Positions 10,387 through 23,900 of a DNA stretch of 64,000 nt are shown piece after piece. The DNA comes from Juglans regia. Its lineage: Eukaryota; Streptophyta; Magnoliopsida; Fagales; Juglandaceae. The notes below the pieces were generated by a model. That model ran no database searches and was not told where the DNA came from. It saw only the letters and a list, made by a program, of their open reading frames with translations. The position numbers and the translations under genes are program-made. The stretch's first letter is position 1, and every line of letters starts with the position of its first letter. The stretch is taken from the NCBI RefSeq assembly GCF_001411555.2, contig NC_049909.1:5711485-5775484 (forward strand). Direction: 5' to 3'.

Positions 10387-13300
10387 TGTGACGCTCCCCC
10401 AACCCTTGCTTGGGATTTGATAAGGATTGAAGTATCAAAATATGCAACACTAGATTACATACCCCTCGTACATGACAGTTAACATGCAATGCTCATAGCA
10501 TGTTTCTAACAGTATGAATAAATTGTAGTGGAAAAACAAAGGGTCTTAAGCAATAAACATGGCACCAAATTAAGTTTTCTATTTCATCCTAAAATAATAT
10601 GTCTTTAACAAAAATCATACGTTAAAAATTCGGATCCCAAACATTGACCCTTCATAGAACCAGAAAATTCAACATATTGTTTTATGCTACATAGTTAAAA
10701 CTTTATTCAACTCTTCCCAAAATCTCCTTGATTTCTGCTATCAACTTCAAAATGATCTCTACGTAATGGTCAATCAACTCAAAACGTTTATCAAAGGTAG
10801 TAGGGCTTGCGTTTTCCCATCTTGCTCACCTTCTTCCATCACAGTTTCTACCATTTCGGGGGATGGTAGTGAGACTACCACAATGAGATTTCTTAAAATC
10901 TCAACAAGTTATACCACGAACTTATACAAGGATAACATAAGCATGAATAAGATAAACATGAACATGAATGCATGAGTATGATCGTGCATTTTCATAAAAT
11001 TGTATTTTTTTTTTCTCTTTTAGATTCCTTTAAAAAAACATGAGACATACATGCATAAAAATTTTCATTTCTTTCCTCATTCTTGCTTGTTCTTTTCTCA
11101 ATCTTGTACATACTTATGGATACCTCATGGTTTTCCATAAACCATGTGCACCTGCTGGTTACAACACCACTTTACAGGTCTTTCAACTAGCTGTGAATAC
11201 GTCATAGAAGACGAAATACTCAAGCAAATCGAAATGCCTTCACTATGAGCATTCTTTAGCTTTTGGCAGATCAAATCGCCTTCACTGAAAGTTCTTAATC
11301 GTTACGATAGATCAAACACCTTCACCATAAGCATCTTATTCACACTCACTAGCGTTAGGTGCTACGACTTCGCTCTGGAAACCTTTTGGTTCTATTCGAA
11401 ACCCGTTGACTATTATTTGTCAACCCAGGGAATACCACTCTATCTTTAATCACTCCAGAGTGGATAGAGGCATTTCACTAAAATATTTCCCCATCTAGCA
11501 TTGGGTTCATGACAAAAAGATTTCGTTTAATGCATAACCCATACTTATTACATGAACACGAAATGATGACATGTGACCATAGCATGACATATGAATGACA
11601 TGCAACATGGTACATACAAAATATCGCAACATGTGAACACCTTTAAATAAGTAGAACATATCACATGGACATGGCTTGCAATAATTAGAACATGCGATAG
11701 AGGCAAAACTTGAAACAATAAGAACATATGCAATGTTTACACATAAACATAAATTCATTATCCAAGAATAAGTAAGAGGCTAACTTACAAACCTCCTATT
11801 TAACTATAAATTAGTGCCAGGTTGCAAGAGAGTTTTTTATGTTAGATCTATTTCACAAACCACGCAAAGAAACATAAGCTAATCCATTAACTAATGGAAC
11901 CTAAAACACACTTCCTAAGTAGAGACTAACATGCACTTAGGCCTATTCGGCCATGATGGAACCTATATCACCCCATCATTTATTTCTCTTAAATACAATC
12001 TCAATCTCCATGTATTCGGGTTGCATAAAGACATATGGAAGCAAAAACCCTAATTTGTTCCGAATACCATTATGTTCCTATGACAAGATCGCTTATTAAC
12101 CATTTTCAACTTAGAATCTGAAACTCCTTTGAGAAAAACCCTTATATACATAAAATCATAGAACTTAATACATGCGTGGACTTGATCCAAAAGATTCCAC
12201 ACCATTACCGAAACTTTCCTAACCCATGAATGATATTCCATCATTTCTTTATAATTTGAATCTTACACAAAATCGTAAAATATCAAACACACTTTTCAAC
12301 TAACATGCTAATCAAATCATTGAACCCACATAGAATCCAAATACTTTCACATCCTCATACCATGAAATCAAAAGCAGTAGAGAGGATAAGGATGGCTTAC
12401 CGAGCTAGAAGTCCTTGGGCTAGGTTTGGTTGCACCACTTCAATCACCAACTTTTGGTTCTAACCAGGTGTGTGTGCTCGCACGCGTTGCTATGGACTGA
12501 AGAACAAAATCTGTAAATTCTTGAATGTGTGTGTAAAGAGAAAAGAGAAGAGGAGAGGAAAAGACTTCACAAATGACTTTTCAATTTTCTCTCAAGAGTG
12601 TAGTTGGCCGTGAATGCTAGGATTTAAATACCTTGCAGAAAGCTCTCTCTCATCATTGCTTCAAGTGCCAATTTGAAGTCCTTGTTATTGCCTACTTCTA
12701 CATGGCTAAAGGGCACCAAAGCCAACTTGTGCAAGAAGGACAAGTGGCGGTTTGGGGGCAAAAAGGAGTGGCTGGTATGTGGCTTTCTTCTCACACAAGC
12801 TTTGTACTCAAATTGGCCAATAGAAAATTTCTATCACTAATGATTGCACTAACCCAAATCTATATGTCAAAATGTGCTTAAGCCTAAATGGCTTAGGTGG
12901 CCAGCAAGGTGCAAGCATGGAGCCCTCCATTAAATGCTGGGCATTGGCCTTTGTGACCTCATAATCACGTTGCAAGTTCCCATGAGCTCCCTATTTAATA
13001 TCTTACAACTTCTCATAATCATTAATGGCTCTTATGATGGATAGCCAAACTAAAGAGACTGGGTTGAGATTCAACCTGCCCCTTTTTCATCTTTCCATGC
13101 ATTCAATGTCCGACCTTCATAAATAAAAAATCTAGTCTAAGCGATTTTCCTAATTAATCATTATCTTCCTAAAAATCCTAGAGTAGTTTGGGAGGCATAA
13201 ACCATTTATGGCAAGGGGTTCAAAATCTGAAAATTTCTTGGAAAGAGCTCTTTTGCCACGTGTCAAGTAAGATGATGGCAAGAAATCTAAGGTGACTTAG

Positions 13301-13526
13301 CCCTAGGTTAAAATAGCCAATAGCTTTTGTCTAAACTGCCATAAATGATTGGATATCCCAAATTGGAATGAAAAATTGATCTTCCACATGTAACCTTCGA
13401 ATTGGGCTGTTTAATAAGTTAGTTTGAGCTATCTAGGGCCTAAAATCCACTTTCTTATGCAATTATTCAAACCCAAAAATTAATAAGCGAAACTTCTAAG
13501 TTCACGCTTTCACTTGGAGCATCACA
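10387..13526 (-). repeat. Solo LTR, family A (copy A2), 3.1 kb
   Basis: The 3140-bp segment starts TGTGACGCTCCCCCAACCC and ends GGAGCATCACA. It is flanked by the perfect duplication CTAAT (10382-10386 and 13527-13531). It shares with A1 the opening block (CTTGCTTGGGATTTG, then GCAACACTAG..ACCCCTCGTAC), the block near 11370-11450 with TCAACCCAGGGAAT, and the general order of segments. It is shorter and more diverged than A1. The TATA region has drifted (minus AAGGTATTTAAATCC near 12625). Nothing in it encodes a recognisable protein. Confidence 0.85.
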
Positions 13527-13960
13527 CTAATGGTTTGATCCAGGATCTAAAAACATGTTATAAAAAAGCCACCCAGCCACTCGGTTCCATCTTCATGCAC
13601 GTACATGCAGTCTCCCCTAGAATTTTCTCTTGTTTCGGTTCTAACAGCCTCCAACCCTCACTACTAGGCCCTTAAGTTCCACTAGGCCTCCTTCGTCTGC
13701 TGCCCAAGACATTAGTAAGTTCCTCACCCTGCTACACCATACACACAAGCAACATGCATAGAAAACACATATCTTCGTTCGACTTCCGTGGTAACCACCA
13801 CAAAGATGGGACTAACCACCATCCACTGAGCCAACTTGAGGAACAAAGGTGGCCACCCAATGAGTAAATGGTCCCATATGACGTGCATGGCTACATCTTG
13901 AACCATCGGTTGTTTCCACCACCACTCGCTGTCGTTTGGACACCATTCCTCCCCTAAGTG
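13527..13960. other. Non-coding gap, nothing recognised
   Basis: The segment contains pyrimidine-rich sequence with CCACC runs and one short minus-strand open frame without known motifs. I see no repeat boundaries in it. Confidence 0.4.
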
Positions 13961-14452
13961 AGCCTAAATGTATGTTTTGAGATTACAATGAGTAATATAG
14001 CTTTTAGCTTTCAGGCTTTTAGTTGTAGAGTTTAAGTAGTAAGCTTTACTATTAAAAATATATTTATTGTTTGGTAACCATATCTCTAAAGCACTGTCAA
14101 ACATATTACATTTGTTTGGAAATAATATAAAAAAGTACTTTTTGAGGTAGAAATTATATAAAAGGTCAATTGAAAGTTGTAGTGTTGTGTAACTGATAAG
14201 ATCAAAGAGCAAAACTGTAATCATCTAAAAGTTATATGGGTATTTTTGCCCATTGACAGATTTCTTTAAAATTGGAATTACATTTTGCATTATTCGAGAA
14301 AACATGTTCGAGGAAAAATACGTACTTTTTAATTTTTTTTAGATTAAAAAGTGTTTTAATAAGTAACAATCAAACAACATAGTTTTTTCATTAAAGAGTC
14401 TTAGAGGCTATTTAAGCACCTTTTACGACCCCTAATACAATCCCAAATAGGC
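13961..14452. mobile_element. MITE-like element, possibly hAT-type
   Basis: The two ends are imperfect inverted copies: the left starts AGCCTAAATGTATG and the right end read in reverse starts GCCTATTTGGGATTG. The flanks CCTAAGTG and CTTAAGTC agree at six of eight bases, which fits an old 8-bp target duplication of a hAT-type element. The interior is AT-rich with 'TTTGTTTGG' and 'AGCTTTTAGC' motifs common in such elements and has no coding capacity. Confidence 0.45.
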
Positions 14453-14896
14453 CTTAAGTCTCTCTCCACTTCTAGCCTAGCCCTTATATGCGCCCTTGAT
14501 GTTGGTTTAATGCGACATATGTAAACTGAAATAGAGGAGTTCTCAACCACCCTCAACCGTCAGCCACCCTCTTGTCACCGCACAGAGCCACTTCCTTTGG
14601 CTGGAAACATCTCCGCCTTCCTCTCCTATACGTGATCTCAAGCATCAGCATTCTTTAGATAGTGCAAATCAAGCCGCTGTGTATGTGAGTGTATGTGAAT
14701 GTCGTGTGCCACCATAGGAAACCGAGTGTGAGTGTTGTGTACGATTGAGCAGTCTAAACATAAGGGTGCATGACTTTTGTGTGCCTACCAATGTGTAAGA
14801 GGATCAGGGGAACCTTAAAATAATGAGTGTGTTGGGGTGGAATGGTATAACCTTATGTATGTTTGTGTGCAACAACCATGAAACCGTGTAGGATAT
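14453..14896. other. Non-coding gap, nothing recognised
   Basis: The stretch has several GT-rich words (GTGAGTGTATGTGAATG) near 14680-14740. I see no gene. It ends in GATAT, the left target duplication of LTR A3. Confidence 0.4.
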
Positions 14897-15290
14897 TGTG
14901 ACGACCAAGATTTTTGCTAAGATGCAATTATTTATTTTTATTATATATTATATTAATTTGGGCCTAGAGAGGTGGAGTAACCCAATTTGAAATTTGGTTT
15001 GGTACTAGGCATATAAGGCCTTGAGAAAGGCCCAAGCTCATGAGTGTTTCGGCCTCTACAAGGGAATTAGGGTTTTGAAACCCAATAGAGCTAGGGCACA
15101 CGCCCAACCCAATTCTTTGAATGCCACATGCCATCCAATGGAGCTTATAGCAAAGACTTGATGAATCTGGACTGAAATGAGCGAAGAGAGGTGAGAGAGT
15201 TTAGGGTTTGGCCTTGCACGCCTACCATAGAGGATCACCCACCTTCTTGCCATGTGCCATGCATGCAAGAAGGCTTGCTTGTAAGAAGAG

Positions 15291-15370
15291 GCATTGTGAG
15301 ACTTGTCACCTTTAGAGAGCGATTCTAGAAGCATTGTGAGACTTGTCACCATTAGAGAGAGATTCCAGAA
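15291..15370. repeat. 40-bp tandem duplication inside A3
   Basis: Two adjacent 40-bp units (15291-15330 and 15331-15370) both start GCATTGTGAGACTTGTCACC and differ at three sites. They lie in the presumed U3 part of the LTR. Confidence 0.8.
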
Positions 15371-16008
15371 GAAAGATGATGAGGTTAAGGAAAGTGGAGC
15401 CTAGGGAAGGCCAACAAGCCTTGCACGACAACCATAGAGAAAAATGTATTTTGCTTTTTGCCATGTGTCATGCATGCAGAAGGGAAATAAAGGATGTCTT
15501 GTCTTGGAAAGGGGCGAAATCTATATGGGAAAATGGAGAGGCACATGCCTATGGAGCTTCTAGAAGAATTTTGTGAAGGGCACACTTGAGATGGACGACA
15601 CTAGGGCAAGGGGACTTGTGCATTGCCACCCACATTCACCAATCACACACATTGTCCAAAATATTGGTGAAAGAAAGATCTTCTTGGGAAGAGATAGGCT
15701 TTTCGGCCATGCAAACACACACACTCCTCACATGCCACTTGGCACACATGCACACATGTAAGAGATTGAGGGAGATCTTAGCTTGATAAAAGACCATTTT
15801 GCCATGAGGTTCATTGAACTAAGACATGAGGTGAAGGGCAAAAGTGGAATGGGGTTTTGGTTTTGAGGAAGAAGGCCCCACTTGTCCAAAAAGTTCTATT
15901 GTGTTCCCAATACAATCAATTGATGAGATAAAGGAAGAGGCCTAAGGGTGAGATGCCACTTGGCATCCATGCAAATGAGTTTGGCTTATGCTAGAAGCTT
16001 TTTGTGTC

Positions 16009-16020
16009 TATAAAAATGGA
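16009..16020 (+). promoter_or_regulatory. TATA box of LTR A3
   Basis: CTATAAAAATGG is followed about 25-30 bases later by a CA-containing start region and then pyrimidine-rich sequence with no ATG for some distance. The equivalent site is present in A1 (minus, about 5403-5410) and A4 (minus, TATATAAAGG near 31481-31490). Confidence 0.5.
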
Positions 16021-17281
16021 GGGTGCCGAAAACACCATTTTTTTAGTCACTTGAAGGATTTCTTTTGAGAAGCATTCAACCACCACCTTTCTCTCTACTT
16101 TCCATCATTTTCTCACCATCCAAACACCCTTCCCAATACTCTTTTCTCACCCAAACATCATTTTGAGGGCAAGCAAAGCTAGAAGATACTTCTAAGGAAA
16201 GAATCATAGAAGGTATGAAGCCAAGAACCACCTTTCCATTTCACACGCACACATGGCATTGAGAGGTGAAGTTTCAGTTCTTAGCAAGTTTATCATGAAC
16301 TCATGCTCACATACACACACACTTGAGCTAGAAGAAGTTAGTTCATGTCTTGACAAGTTTTCCACATGAACCCACACCTATATACACACAGTTTAGGGTT
16401 TAGAGAGAATGAACTCTTATGACCTTGTTACTATATTTTTCAGCTTGCTTATTTATTGGACGTTGGAGTTTTTTGTAAGTAAATCTCTAACTTGTACTTG
16501 GAAATTTTATGTATATGTCATGTGAACTCGTTTGTTGTTTGGTTGCATGTTAGTACTTGAAATAATGATGTCTTTTCCATATGATATAATCGATTCTTTG
16601 TATGATTATCCAATATATGATTGAAATGGTTTATGGTTGTTAGTTCATATCATTGAATGGAATGAGAGGCCACATTTAAGGTTCAGATTGCATGATTCTT
16701 AACACATTCATGAATATTTGCCATATGTCCAAATCTTTAATAGGATTAAGCCCATGAAATACTTGTCTTTTTATAAGTATGATCACTAGCATGTTTCGGA
16801 TACACATGTATGTTCAGTGATAAAATTTTATTAAATGCATTAGAAGATTCTAAGTTCATGATAAGTTGGTGTATTGTATATTTCAAGATTTAAAGGTCTC
16901 GGCCATGACCATGGATGAAACATTAACATTTTGTGATTGAAGTTCTAATGAATTAAAATCGATTCTTGGATATACTAGGGTTTATATGTTTTGGCCACTA
17001 CATGTAAAGTCTCGAATGTTTGTTTCTTGCTTGTTATTCAAATGCCTTAGAATTTATATAAAGGAACATGGTAGCATGTTCTAATATTTTCAAGCAGTAA
17101 CGCGAAATGTACATAGATATGCATGATTGTATGTTATATGATTATCATGAAACATTTGCCATTGCATATGTCCCGTGGAAGTTCTAAGTTTCATAGTTAA
17201 TGTCACATGCATTGGGATTGTGAAAATCTTTTGAAAAGAAAAATAGTTTTATTAAAGTTTTGTCACGACCCATGTCCACTC

Positions 17282-17329
<48 letters not shown>
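17282..17329 (-). repeat. (TAA)n 3' tail of the LINE
   Basis: The plus strand reads a run of about fifteen TTA units directly after the target duplication. On the minus strand this is the 3' tail. It is a trinucleotide repeat, not a plain poly(A) tail. Confidence 0.75.
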
Positions 17330-17573
17330 AGAGCGAGTAGTCACCTGTCCAATAGTGACCCCCACCTAAGTTTATTAATAAGCCCTCACTTGTGGCGGAG
17401 GAATACCGTGGTAACAATTAAGGTACTCGGGCTTTACAATAATATGAAAGACTAATAAGCCCCAAGAACTAGAACACCAAAACAAATAATTCAAAAACTA
17501 TAACTAGGCCTATAACTAATCAAAACAATTTAAACAAGCCTATATAAAGGATTTAACCAGACAAATAAAATTC

Positions 17574-18324
17574 TTATTCGAGTAAGCGCAATGACACGCA
17601 TGTCGTCACTCCTAACAACCATGTAGTACCCACACTAGAGACATCCACACTTCCTGAGATAAGCCAGTCCAATGAATTAGTTCTAAGTATACCTCTTAAT
17701 AGATGTGGAACTTCCATCTGCCCTGACCACTCATGAGAGATCCCATTACTGCCCATCCGAGCCAAAACATCTGTAGCCTGATTTCCTTCTCGATAGATAT
17801 GCTTAATCGAAAAATTCATCTCTGCCAACATATTCATAATGTCTTCCCAAAAATCCTCTTAAGTACCAAAGACTACAACTTCCTTTCTGAACCAAGTTAA
17901 CAACCAAAAGAGAGTCTGTTTCTATAATTATATTATTAAGCCCTAATCTTTTACAATGCTCAAGCCCTCTTCGCATGGCTATAACTTCTGCAAGATTATT
18001 GCTATCGTTTCCAATTGATTTAGCAAATGCAAAAACCACCTTCCCAAGCTCATTTCTTACTACTCCTCCGGCACCCAAAATTCTAGGATTATTAATACTA
18101 CTTCCGTCCACATTCAGTTTAAACCAATCTTTCTTCGGTTTCTCCCATCTTACTACCATTAATGTCTCATTCTTTCTTGAATTAATAGAAAGATTCAAAG
18201 ACTTCAAGATCTGTACATCCTTTTCCACTAGCCGAGAATCCTTATGAACCTTAATACCAACCCAATGAATCCAATACTTTATCGATCTCCATAGATTCTG
18301 AACCTTCTCTTTCCTTCCTTCCAT
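17574..18324 (-). pseudogene. LINE ORF2 RNase H domain
   Basis: The frame at 17803-18324 shows DWFKLNVDGSSINNPRILGA, then a segment with NLAEVIAMRRGLEHC and IIIETDSLLVVNLV. These carry the conserved D, E and D of the RNase H fold. The frame at 17574-17837 continues with HIYREGNQATDVLARMG, the last conserved block. A frameshift near 17810-17840 separates them. Plant L1 elements often carry this domain at the C terminus of ORF2. Confidence 0.8.
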
Positions 18325-18545
18325 CCTAGCTTTACATTGCCAATTCCATAAATTCTAGGTGATGATCACAGGTATAATTCCGATAAGATTACCTAACTGA
18401 GATGACTTCGATGCTCTACGAAACCAAGCCTCAACAGTTGCCCTCCAAGACCGGAATGGGACAAACGGGATACCCAAAGTATTTGAACTAAATTTGCATA
18501 TAGCCTTAGCAATATTACCACTATATACACACATGATTAATATCC

Positions 18546-19196
18546 TCAAAGGCGCCTTCCCAACAACATTGGCATTTCGAGACTAACGGCACACCGTCTC
18601 CTTATATGATCAACCACACTAAGGCATGAGTTTAAGGCCTTCCACATAAGCACACAAAATTTCTTTGGTAAAGCCGCATTCCAAATCCAATCCGACCATT
18701 GACATTTAGGATTACTAATCTGATCAAAAGACCAAGCGCTTTTGGTCATGAAAGACCCATCCAAATTCCCTAACCAAATAAGTTGATCCTTACATGTCCT
18801 TCCACTACTAATTTCATTGACTATCTCCTCTGTTTTCTCTGGCCCTACTAGCTGCTCGAGTTGCTCCATATCCCAACCATTATTAATCATACAATGCTTT
18901 ACCTTCAATTCCCGATCTCCCACCAACGGATACTGCTCCATCAAAGGTCCATAATTAAGCCAACTGTCTCTCCAAAAAGACACATTCCCCTCCCTAATCT
19001 TCCACTTGGAGCGCTGAAGTACAACAAGAATCTCTTTTGCACTTGCTTTCCAAAACTTGGTGCCTTTGGATGGATTAATCTCCAGTGGATGTTGTCCATG
19101 CATGTATTTCACGCAAAAAAAATCTTTTCCATAAAGAATCTGAACACAACAAATTCCAGACAAATTTAAGGTGCAATGATCTTTGTACATCAACAA
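18546..19196 (-). pseudogene. LINE ORF2 zf-RVT region
   Basis: The frame shows VSFWRDSWLNYGPLMEQYPL, then SWSFDQISNPKCQWSD-like sequence and WNAALPKKFCVLMWKALNSC. This is the tryptophan-rich zinc-binding segment that follows reverse transcriptase in plant LINEs. The CxxC and H/C positions near the end (LSVVDHIRRRCAV) are only partly kept. The frame breaks before RNase H (18324-18546). Confidence 0.75.
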
Positions 19197-19317
19197 AATT
19201 TCTCAATCCAACCCCTCCCTCATCCACTAGTTTGCATAATCTATCCCATTTAATCCATTTCCTCTTAGGACTCCCATTAATTGAGCCCCAAAAGAAAGTG
19301 CCAAATACTTTATTAAA

Positions 19318-20372
19318 CTAAAGCAGCACCATTTTCTGAACCTGCAACACAGATAGCAAGTGAACCAACATACTCGACAAGACATGCTCTAATAGCATGA
19401 CTCTCGCCCCAGCGGAAAGAAAGTTCAACTTCCAACTTTCAATCTTCTTCCGAATTCTTTGAATAACATCCTGAAAATGAATTAACTTCAATCTTTCAGA
19501 AACAACTGGCACCCCAAAGTGGGAACACCCTTCTGAAAACTGTGTAGTCGATAAGAGATATTGACGTCTAGCAGAATTGATTTTCTTAGAGAAAAAAACT
19601 GTCGATTTGGTGTTGTTTACTTGTTGACCTAACCACGCATCATAAGTACAAAGAACATCAACAATCTCTGAAACTGAAGACTTCCCTCCATTCACGAAAA
19701 TCACCATATCATCAACATATAAAATGTGAGAAATAACAGGACCATGTCTAGGATGAGAGAAGCATTTAATTCTTCCAACTTCAAATTTGTTCTTTAACAG
19801 TCGAGAAAGAACTTCTTATACTAAAATGAATAAATAAGGAGATAGAGGATCCCCTTGACGGAGACCTTGTCCACCCTTAAAGAACCCTTTCGCAGTGCCA
19901 TTCATTACCACAAAATATCAAGGCGCAGTAACACATTGGACTAACAAATGACGAACCTTCAAAGAAAACCCAAAAGCTTCCAAAATATGAAATAAGAAAT
20001 CCCAGTCAATCATGTCGTAAGCTCTGGCAAAATCGATTTTCATCATAATATTACCTCCCGAGGCTTATTAATATCATGAATAAGCTCCTGAGTAAGACTA
20101 ATATTTTAAAAAATACTTCTACCAGGCAAGAAAGCTCCTTGTTCCATGGAAATAATCTTGCTGAAGACTGAAGTAAATCTGTTCACTAAAATCTTAGAGC
20201 AAATTTTATAGACCACTGAACAGAGACTAATGGGTCTAAAGTTCCCAAATGACGTAGGATTCTGAACTTTTGAAATTAAGACAATATAAGAGGCAGCGTA
20301 AAACCTTGGTAATGCAGCCCTGCCAAAAAAAAAATAGCTTCCATTAAATCTTGATGCACCAAGGACCAACAA
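19318..20372 (-). pseudogene. LINE ORF2 reverse transcriptase, frameshifted
   Basis: Reverse transcriptase of the LINE type, which copies the element RNA at the nicked target. The N-terminal part (20106-20372) has LISKVQNPTSFGNFRPISLC, VYKICSKILVNR and EQGAFLPGRSIF. The catalytic motif HILYVDDMVIF is encoded near 19694-19726, and the following thumb region is in the frame 19318-19707. The middle (about 19730-20105) is readable only with stops and frame changes. The catalytic YVDD is intact, but the frame is not. Confidence 0.8.
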
Positions 20373-20449
20373 TGCTGAAAAAAACCTGACCCGAATCCAT
20401 CCAGTCCAGGACTACTATCCACAAGAATAGAAAAAAGGACATGTTTTGC

Positions 20450-20962
20450 TTATCCAACAGAAAAGTTACTACCAAAAAAATAATTTTCCTCCTCTGAAAT
20501 TAACTCAACCAATTCTAGCAATGAACTTGTTGACTTTGCTTTGAGGTAATCCTCAAAATAAATGCACGCAACCTCATTAATACCTTCCGGTGAGGTAAGA
20601 ACTCTGTCATCAGCGAGCTTCATTTCCATCGCCACATTGTGTTTATGATTCTGCAAAGCTTTAAAGAAAGCAGTCGAAGCCTCACCATGCGAGACCCACT
20701 TTTTCTTGACTTGTTGAGCAATACGAGACTCTTCCCTCTTTAACCAGACATCAAGCTCAATCTTGTTAGCTAAAACATCTGCTTCAACATCCTCTGAGTA
20801 GCATTCTTGTAAACTAGATTTGCCTTCCTCCACTTTTGCTTCTAGTTCTTTAATGTGCTTTCCTGTCCAGCCAAACACCTCCTTGTTCCAAATTTTAAGA
20901 ACCAGTTTTAATCTCTTCAGTTTTTCGGCAAGTTTCCACAAACCAATACCATTAACCTCCAC
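20450..20962 (-). pseudogene. LINE ORF2 linker between endonuclease and RT
   Basis: The frame reads GLWKLAEKLKRLKLVLKIWN, then KEVFGWTGKHIKELEAKVEE and later EESRIAQQVKKKWVSHGEAS with TAFFKALQNHK. This helical linker is highly typical of plant L1 ORF2 between endonuclease and reverse transcriptase. It starts only 8 bases from the CACTA element that separates it from the endonuclease. Confidence 0.8.
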
Positions 20963-20969
20963 CTGCCAA

Positions 20970-23900
20970 CACTACAAGAAAGTTGGTCTATACCGGAGAG
21001 TTATTAGTCGCCGCAAAACAATTCGTTGGGAAAAGTATTATTTAGCGGCGAGTTAAAAACCGCCGGTTGTTTTTAAATGAAATACGACCAATCGTATACT
21101 GGGTCCATAGAAGATGGCTATTGCAACGAGTTTATGGTCTATAGGGGCGGTTAAAGTTGCTGGTAGAAAAATTTTCTTTCCAACGCTCTAAACTTCACCG
21201 CAACACATTGTCTGGGCGCCAAATCGACATCCAAGTTTGGGGTCTTAATTATTTTCCCCCCAAACACATTTCCCCCCAACACCCACCTTCTGCACTTCGA
21301 TGAACCCGGCGACTATTGCACCTGCTTTGCGCTGCCCTAACCAGTGTTTGCCCACGGCGTCACCTCCTCCGCATTCACTGAAAGCGGGTTTTCATTGTCC
21401 CATTTGCCGACAATTTTCTCCCTTCCGTTGTTGGTTCTTGATTTTCAGCTAGTAAAATGAAAAAATCCACTCCCCTTCATTTCCACTAGTAACAAGCTGA
21501 ATCCCTACGTTTCCTTCCCTTACAATATTCGTTCTCTGCCTCCATTTCGTTTCCCAAGTTGAAGATTTGCCGCAGTCCAGCATAATTGTTGGCGGCTCCA
21601 GGGAAGGGAACTACCGTATAGGTATCTGTCGTTGCTAATTTATCTGTTTTCCTCCCTTCAATGAAATCTAAAATTCGTTTTTGTGCTTATTCCAAAATTC
21701 GTCATTTGCCAAATGCACTCTGATCATGTAATTAGTTTAGTCTTGACTATGTATTTGGTTGGAAATGGTTATTTCTCATGAACACTGGACATGCAAATTA
21801 GATTTGTGTTTTTTTTTTGTTTTGTCAATACTTTTCTTTAACTTGCGAAACAAATGTGCATGTTCCTATGTAACTTGATAAAAAATGTTCCTCTGTTTGC
21901 TTCAGGATTTTCTGTATCTGCCCAATTTTACGGTCTAAATATTGATTTTCTTTTCAATGCCTGGTTTTCTTTGTGTAATACTGATGTTTTTAGTGTTTAT
22001 ATATAGATTTAGATCAGGAGTAAGCTTAAGATCGAACTGTTGCAAGGCAATACTGACAAAATTGAGCCGGTAATATAGTTCACAGTTAAAATCCTATAGG
22101 AAAATGTACCAAACTATAAGAACAAATCATAATTTGGTAAAGGGGAAAAACCAACTCAAGTATATTATGCCTTAATATACTTCATATATTAAAACCCTAA
22201 AAGGAAAAAATAGGCCAACTTCAGGTGAGGCTAGCTATTTATAACTGACACATTGAGTTAGTTATAAATAGCTGTTTCAAATTTATTTATACTGCTAACT
22301 TCATATTTTTCTATTTTTATAAGATCATAAAAGTTAATTTCTAGTTATTTTGGTTAGGAGCAAGTTTAAATATATCTTAACTATATTAGAGTGTATAAGT
22401 CTTGCATAGTGTCATTGCAAAACCATAACATTCATTATTAAAAAATAACAAACTTCTTATAATAGCAATCCCTTGGAGGAGAATATGAATGGAAAATGGT
22501 AGACAAACCCTAGATCAGATTTTTCATCCAAATGTATGCAAATAAATTAATGTTGTGAATAGAAATATTACCACCCAATTATTTGAAGGTCATGATGTTA
22601 AGCTTTTCCTTTAGGATATAGGAAGATGTGAGTTGGTATTTAAGAAGGCAACTCCCAAAGTGCCTGGTTGTAGATCAGATTTTCTATTTTACAAATTTAG
22701 TTAAAAGTTTTTACGTTTAGATGAACTAATTCATTAACTGTTATTAGGGGCAGGAACCAGCCATTTGGCATTCTTAATGCCTATGTAGGAAAGGCTAAAA
22801 AACTTATAGTTAGCCTGCACTTTTTAGAGTAGTCCAATGCCCCAAATGTAGGAATCTCATTTGCCACTGATTTTTTTATCTAGCAGTCGATAATTCCAAA
22901 ATGAAATAATACTACACCTATAGTTTATGACTTTTCACATCTCTTGCAAAAACTTAACCAAATGTAGTGTCATCAATAGGCCTTTTTCTATTTTGGCAAT
23001 CACCAAACTTATATCATGCTATCATTAATGGCATTCATGAAAAGACAAACTAACATATTCCCAATTCGTATAGCAGGTGTTACAAATCAACCATATCTAG
23101 TCATGGCATTCATGCTGGAAATGGTCTTTACCCTTGTAGGTACCACAAATTGTAGTTACATGAAGACACCATAAGAAGCATGATGACGATGCATGCATGC
23201 TAGAAATAATCAACTGAACAAGAAAGCTTTATATCATAAGAATGTTTACCGGCAGACCATTCACTTTCATATGTACATGTACACATGTATAGTTAGTTAA
23301 CACCAACCGTTAGTATAGGACATGAAATGTCAGAAACCTCATCAAGGACATTAAACTCTGGAATGTTTGAGCATTGCAGATATATATAGTATCTTAGATA
23401 ATATAGCAATACGTAAATATTGACATCGCCGCAAAAAAAATCGCTGTCTATATGTAAAGAGCGACGATATTGACATCGCCGCTAAAGGGACATCTCCAAT
23501 TAACGGCGATTAAAAACTCACCGTAAGTTAGCATTTGGCAGCGATCTCATGTTCGCTGGTAAAAGGGACATCTCTAATAGCAGCGATAAAAAAATCGCGG
23601 GTATTAATTAAACCGGGCGACTATTAATCGCTGCCAGACTACACAGATGAAGTTATATTACGGCGATTTTGATTGGTCGTTGGCAAATATAATTGGCAGC
23701 GATATTTTCACTTTTAGCGTCAAAAATTAGTCGCTGCTATATATCTTTCCCAGCTTTTAATAACTCAATCCTATATTGAGTTTGCGGCGATTAAGTACAT
23801 GAAGCGGCGAATAAAATTTCGTCGGGAATAACAAAAATATGGCGGCGAATTTTGGGTTCCTTTGGACTAGATCTAAAGTGGGGCTTTAATACCGGCGAAC

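Noticed and set aside
2834..13526. A1 and A2 as the two LTRs of one element
   Set aside because: Each has its own perfect 5-bp target duplication, and the sequence between them is the older gypsy-1 and a copia remnant.
13964..14224. Minus-strand open frame of 86 codons
   Set aside because: It lies within the AT-rich MITE-like element and has no known motif.
15291..15370. CRISPR-like or satellite array
   Set aside because: Only two units, and the DNA is eukaryotic.
15343..15786. Open frames in the U3 region of A3
   Set aside because: They span the tandem duplication and LTR promoter and are not conserved in the other copies.
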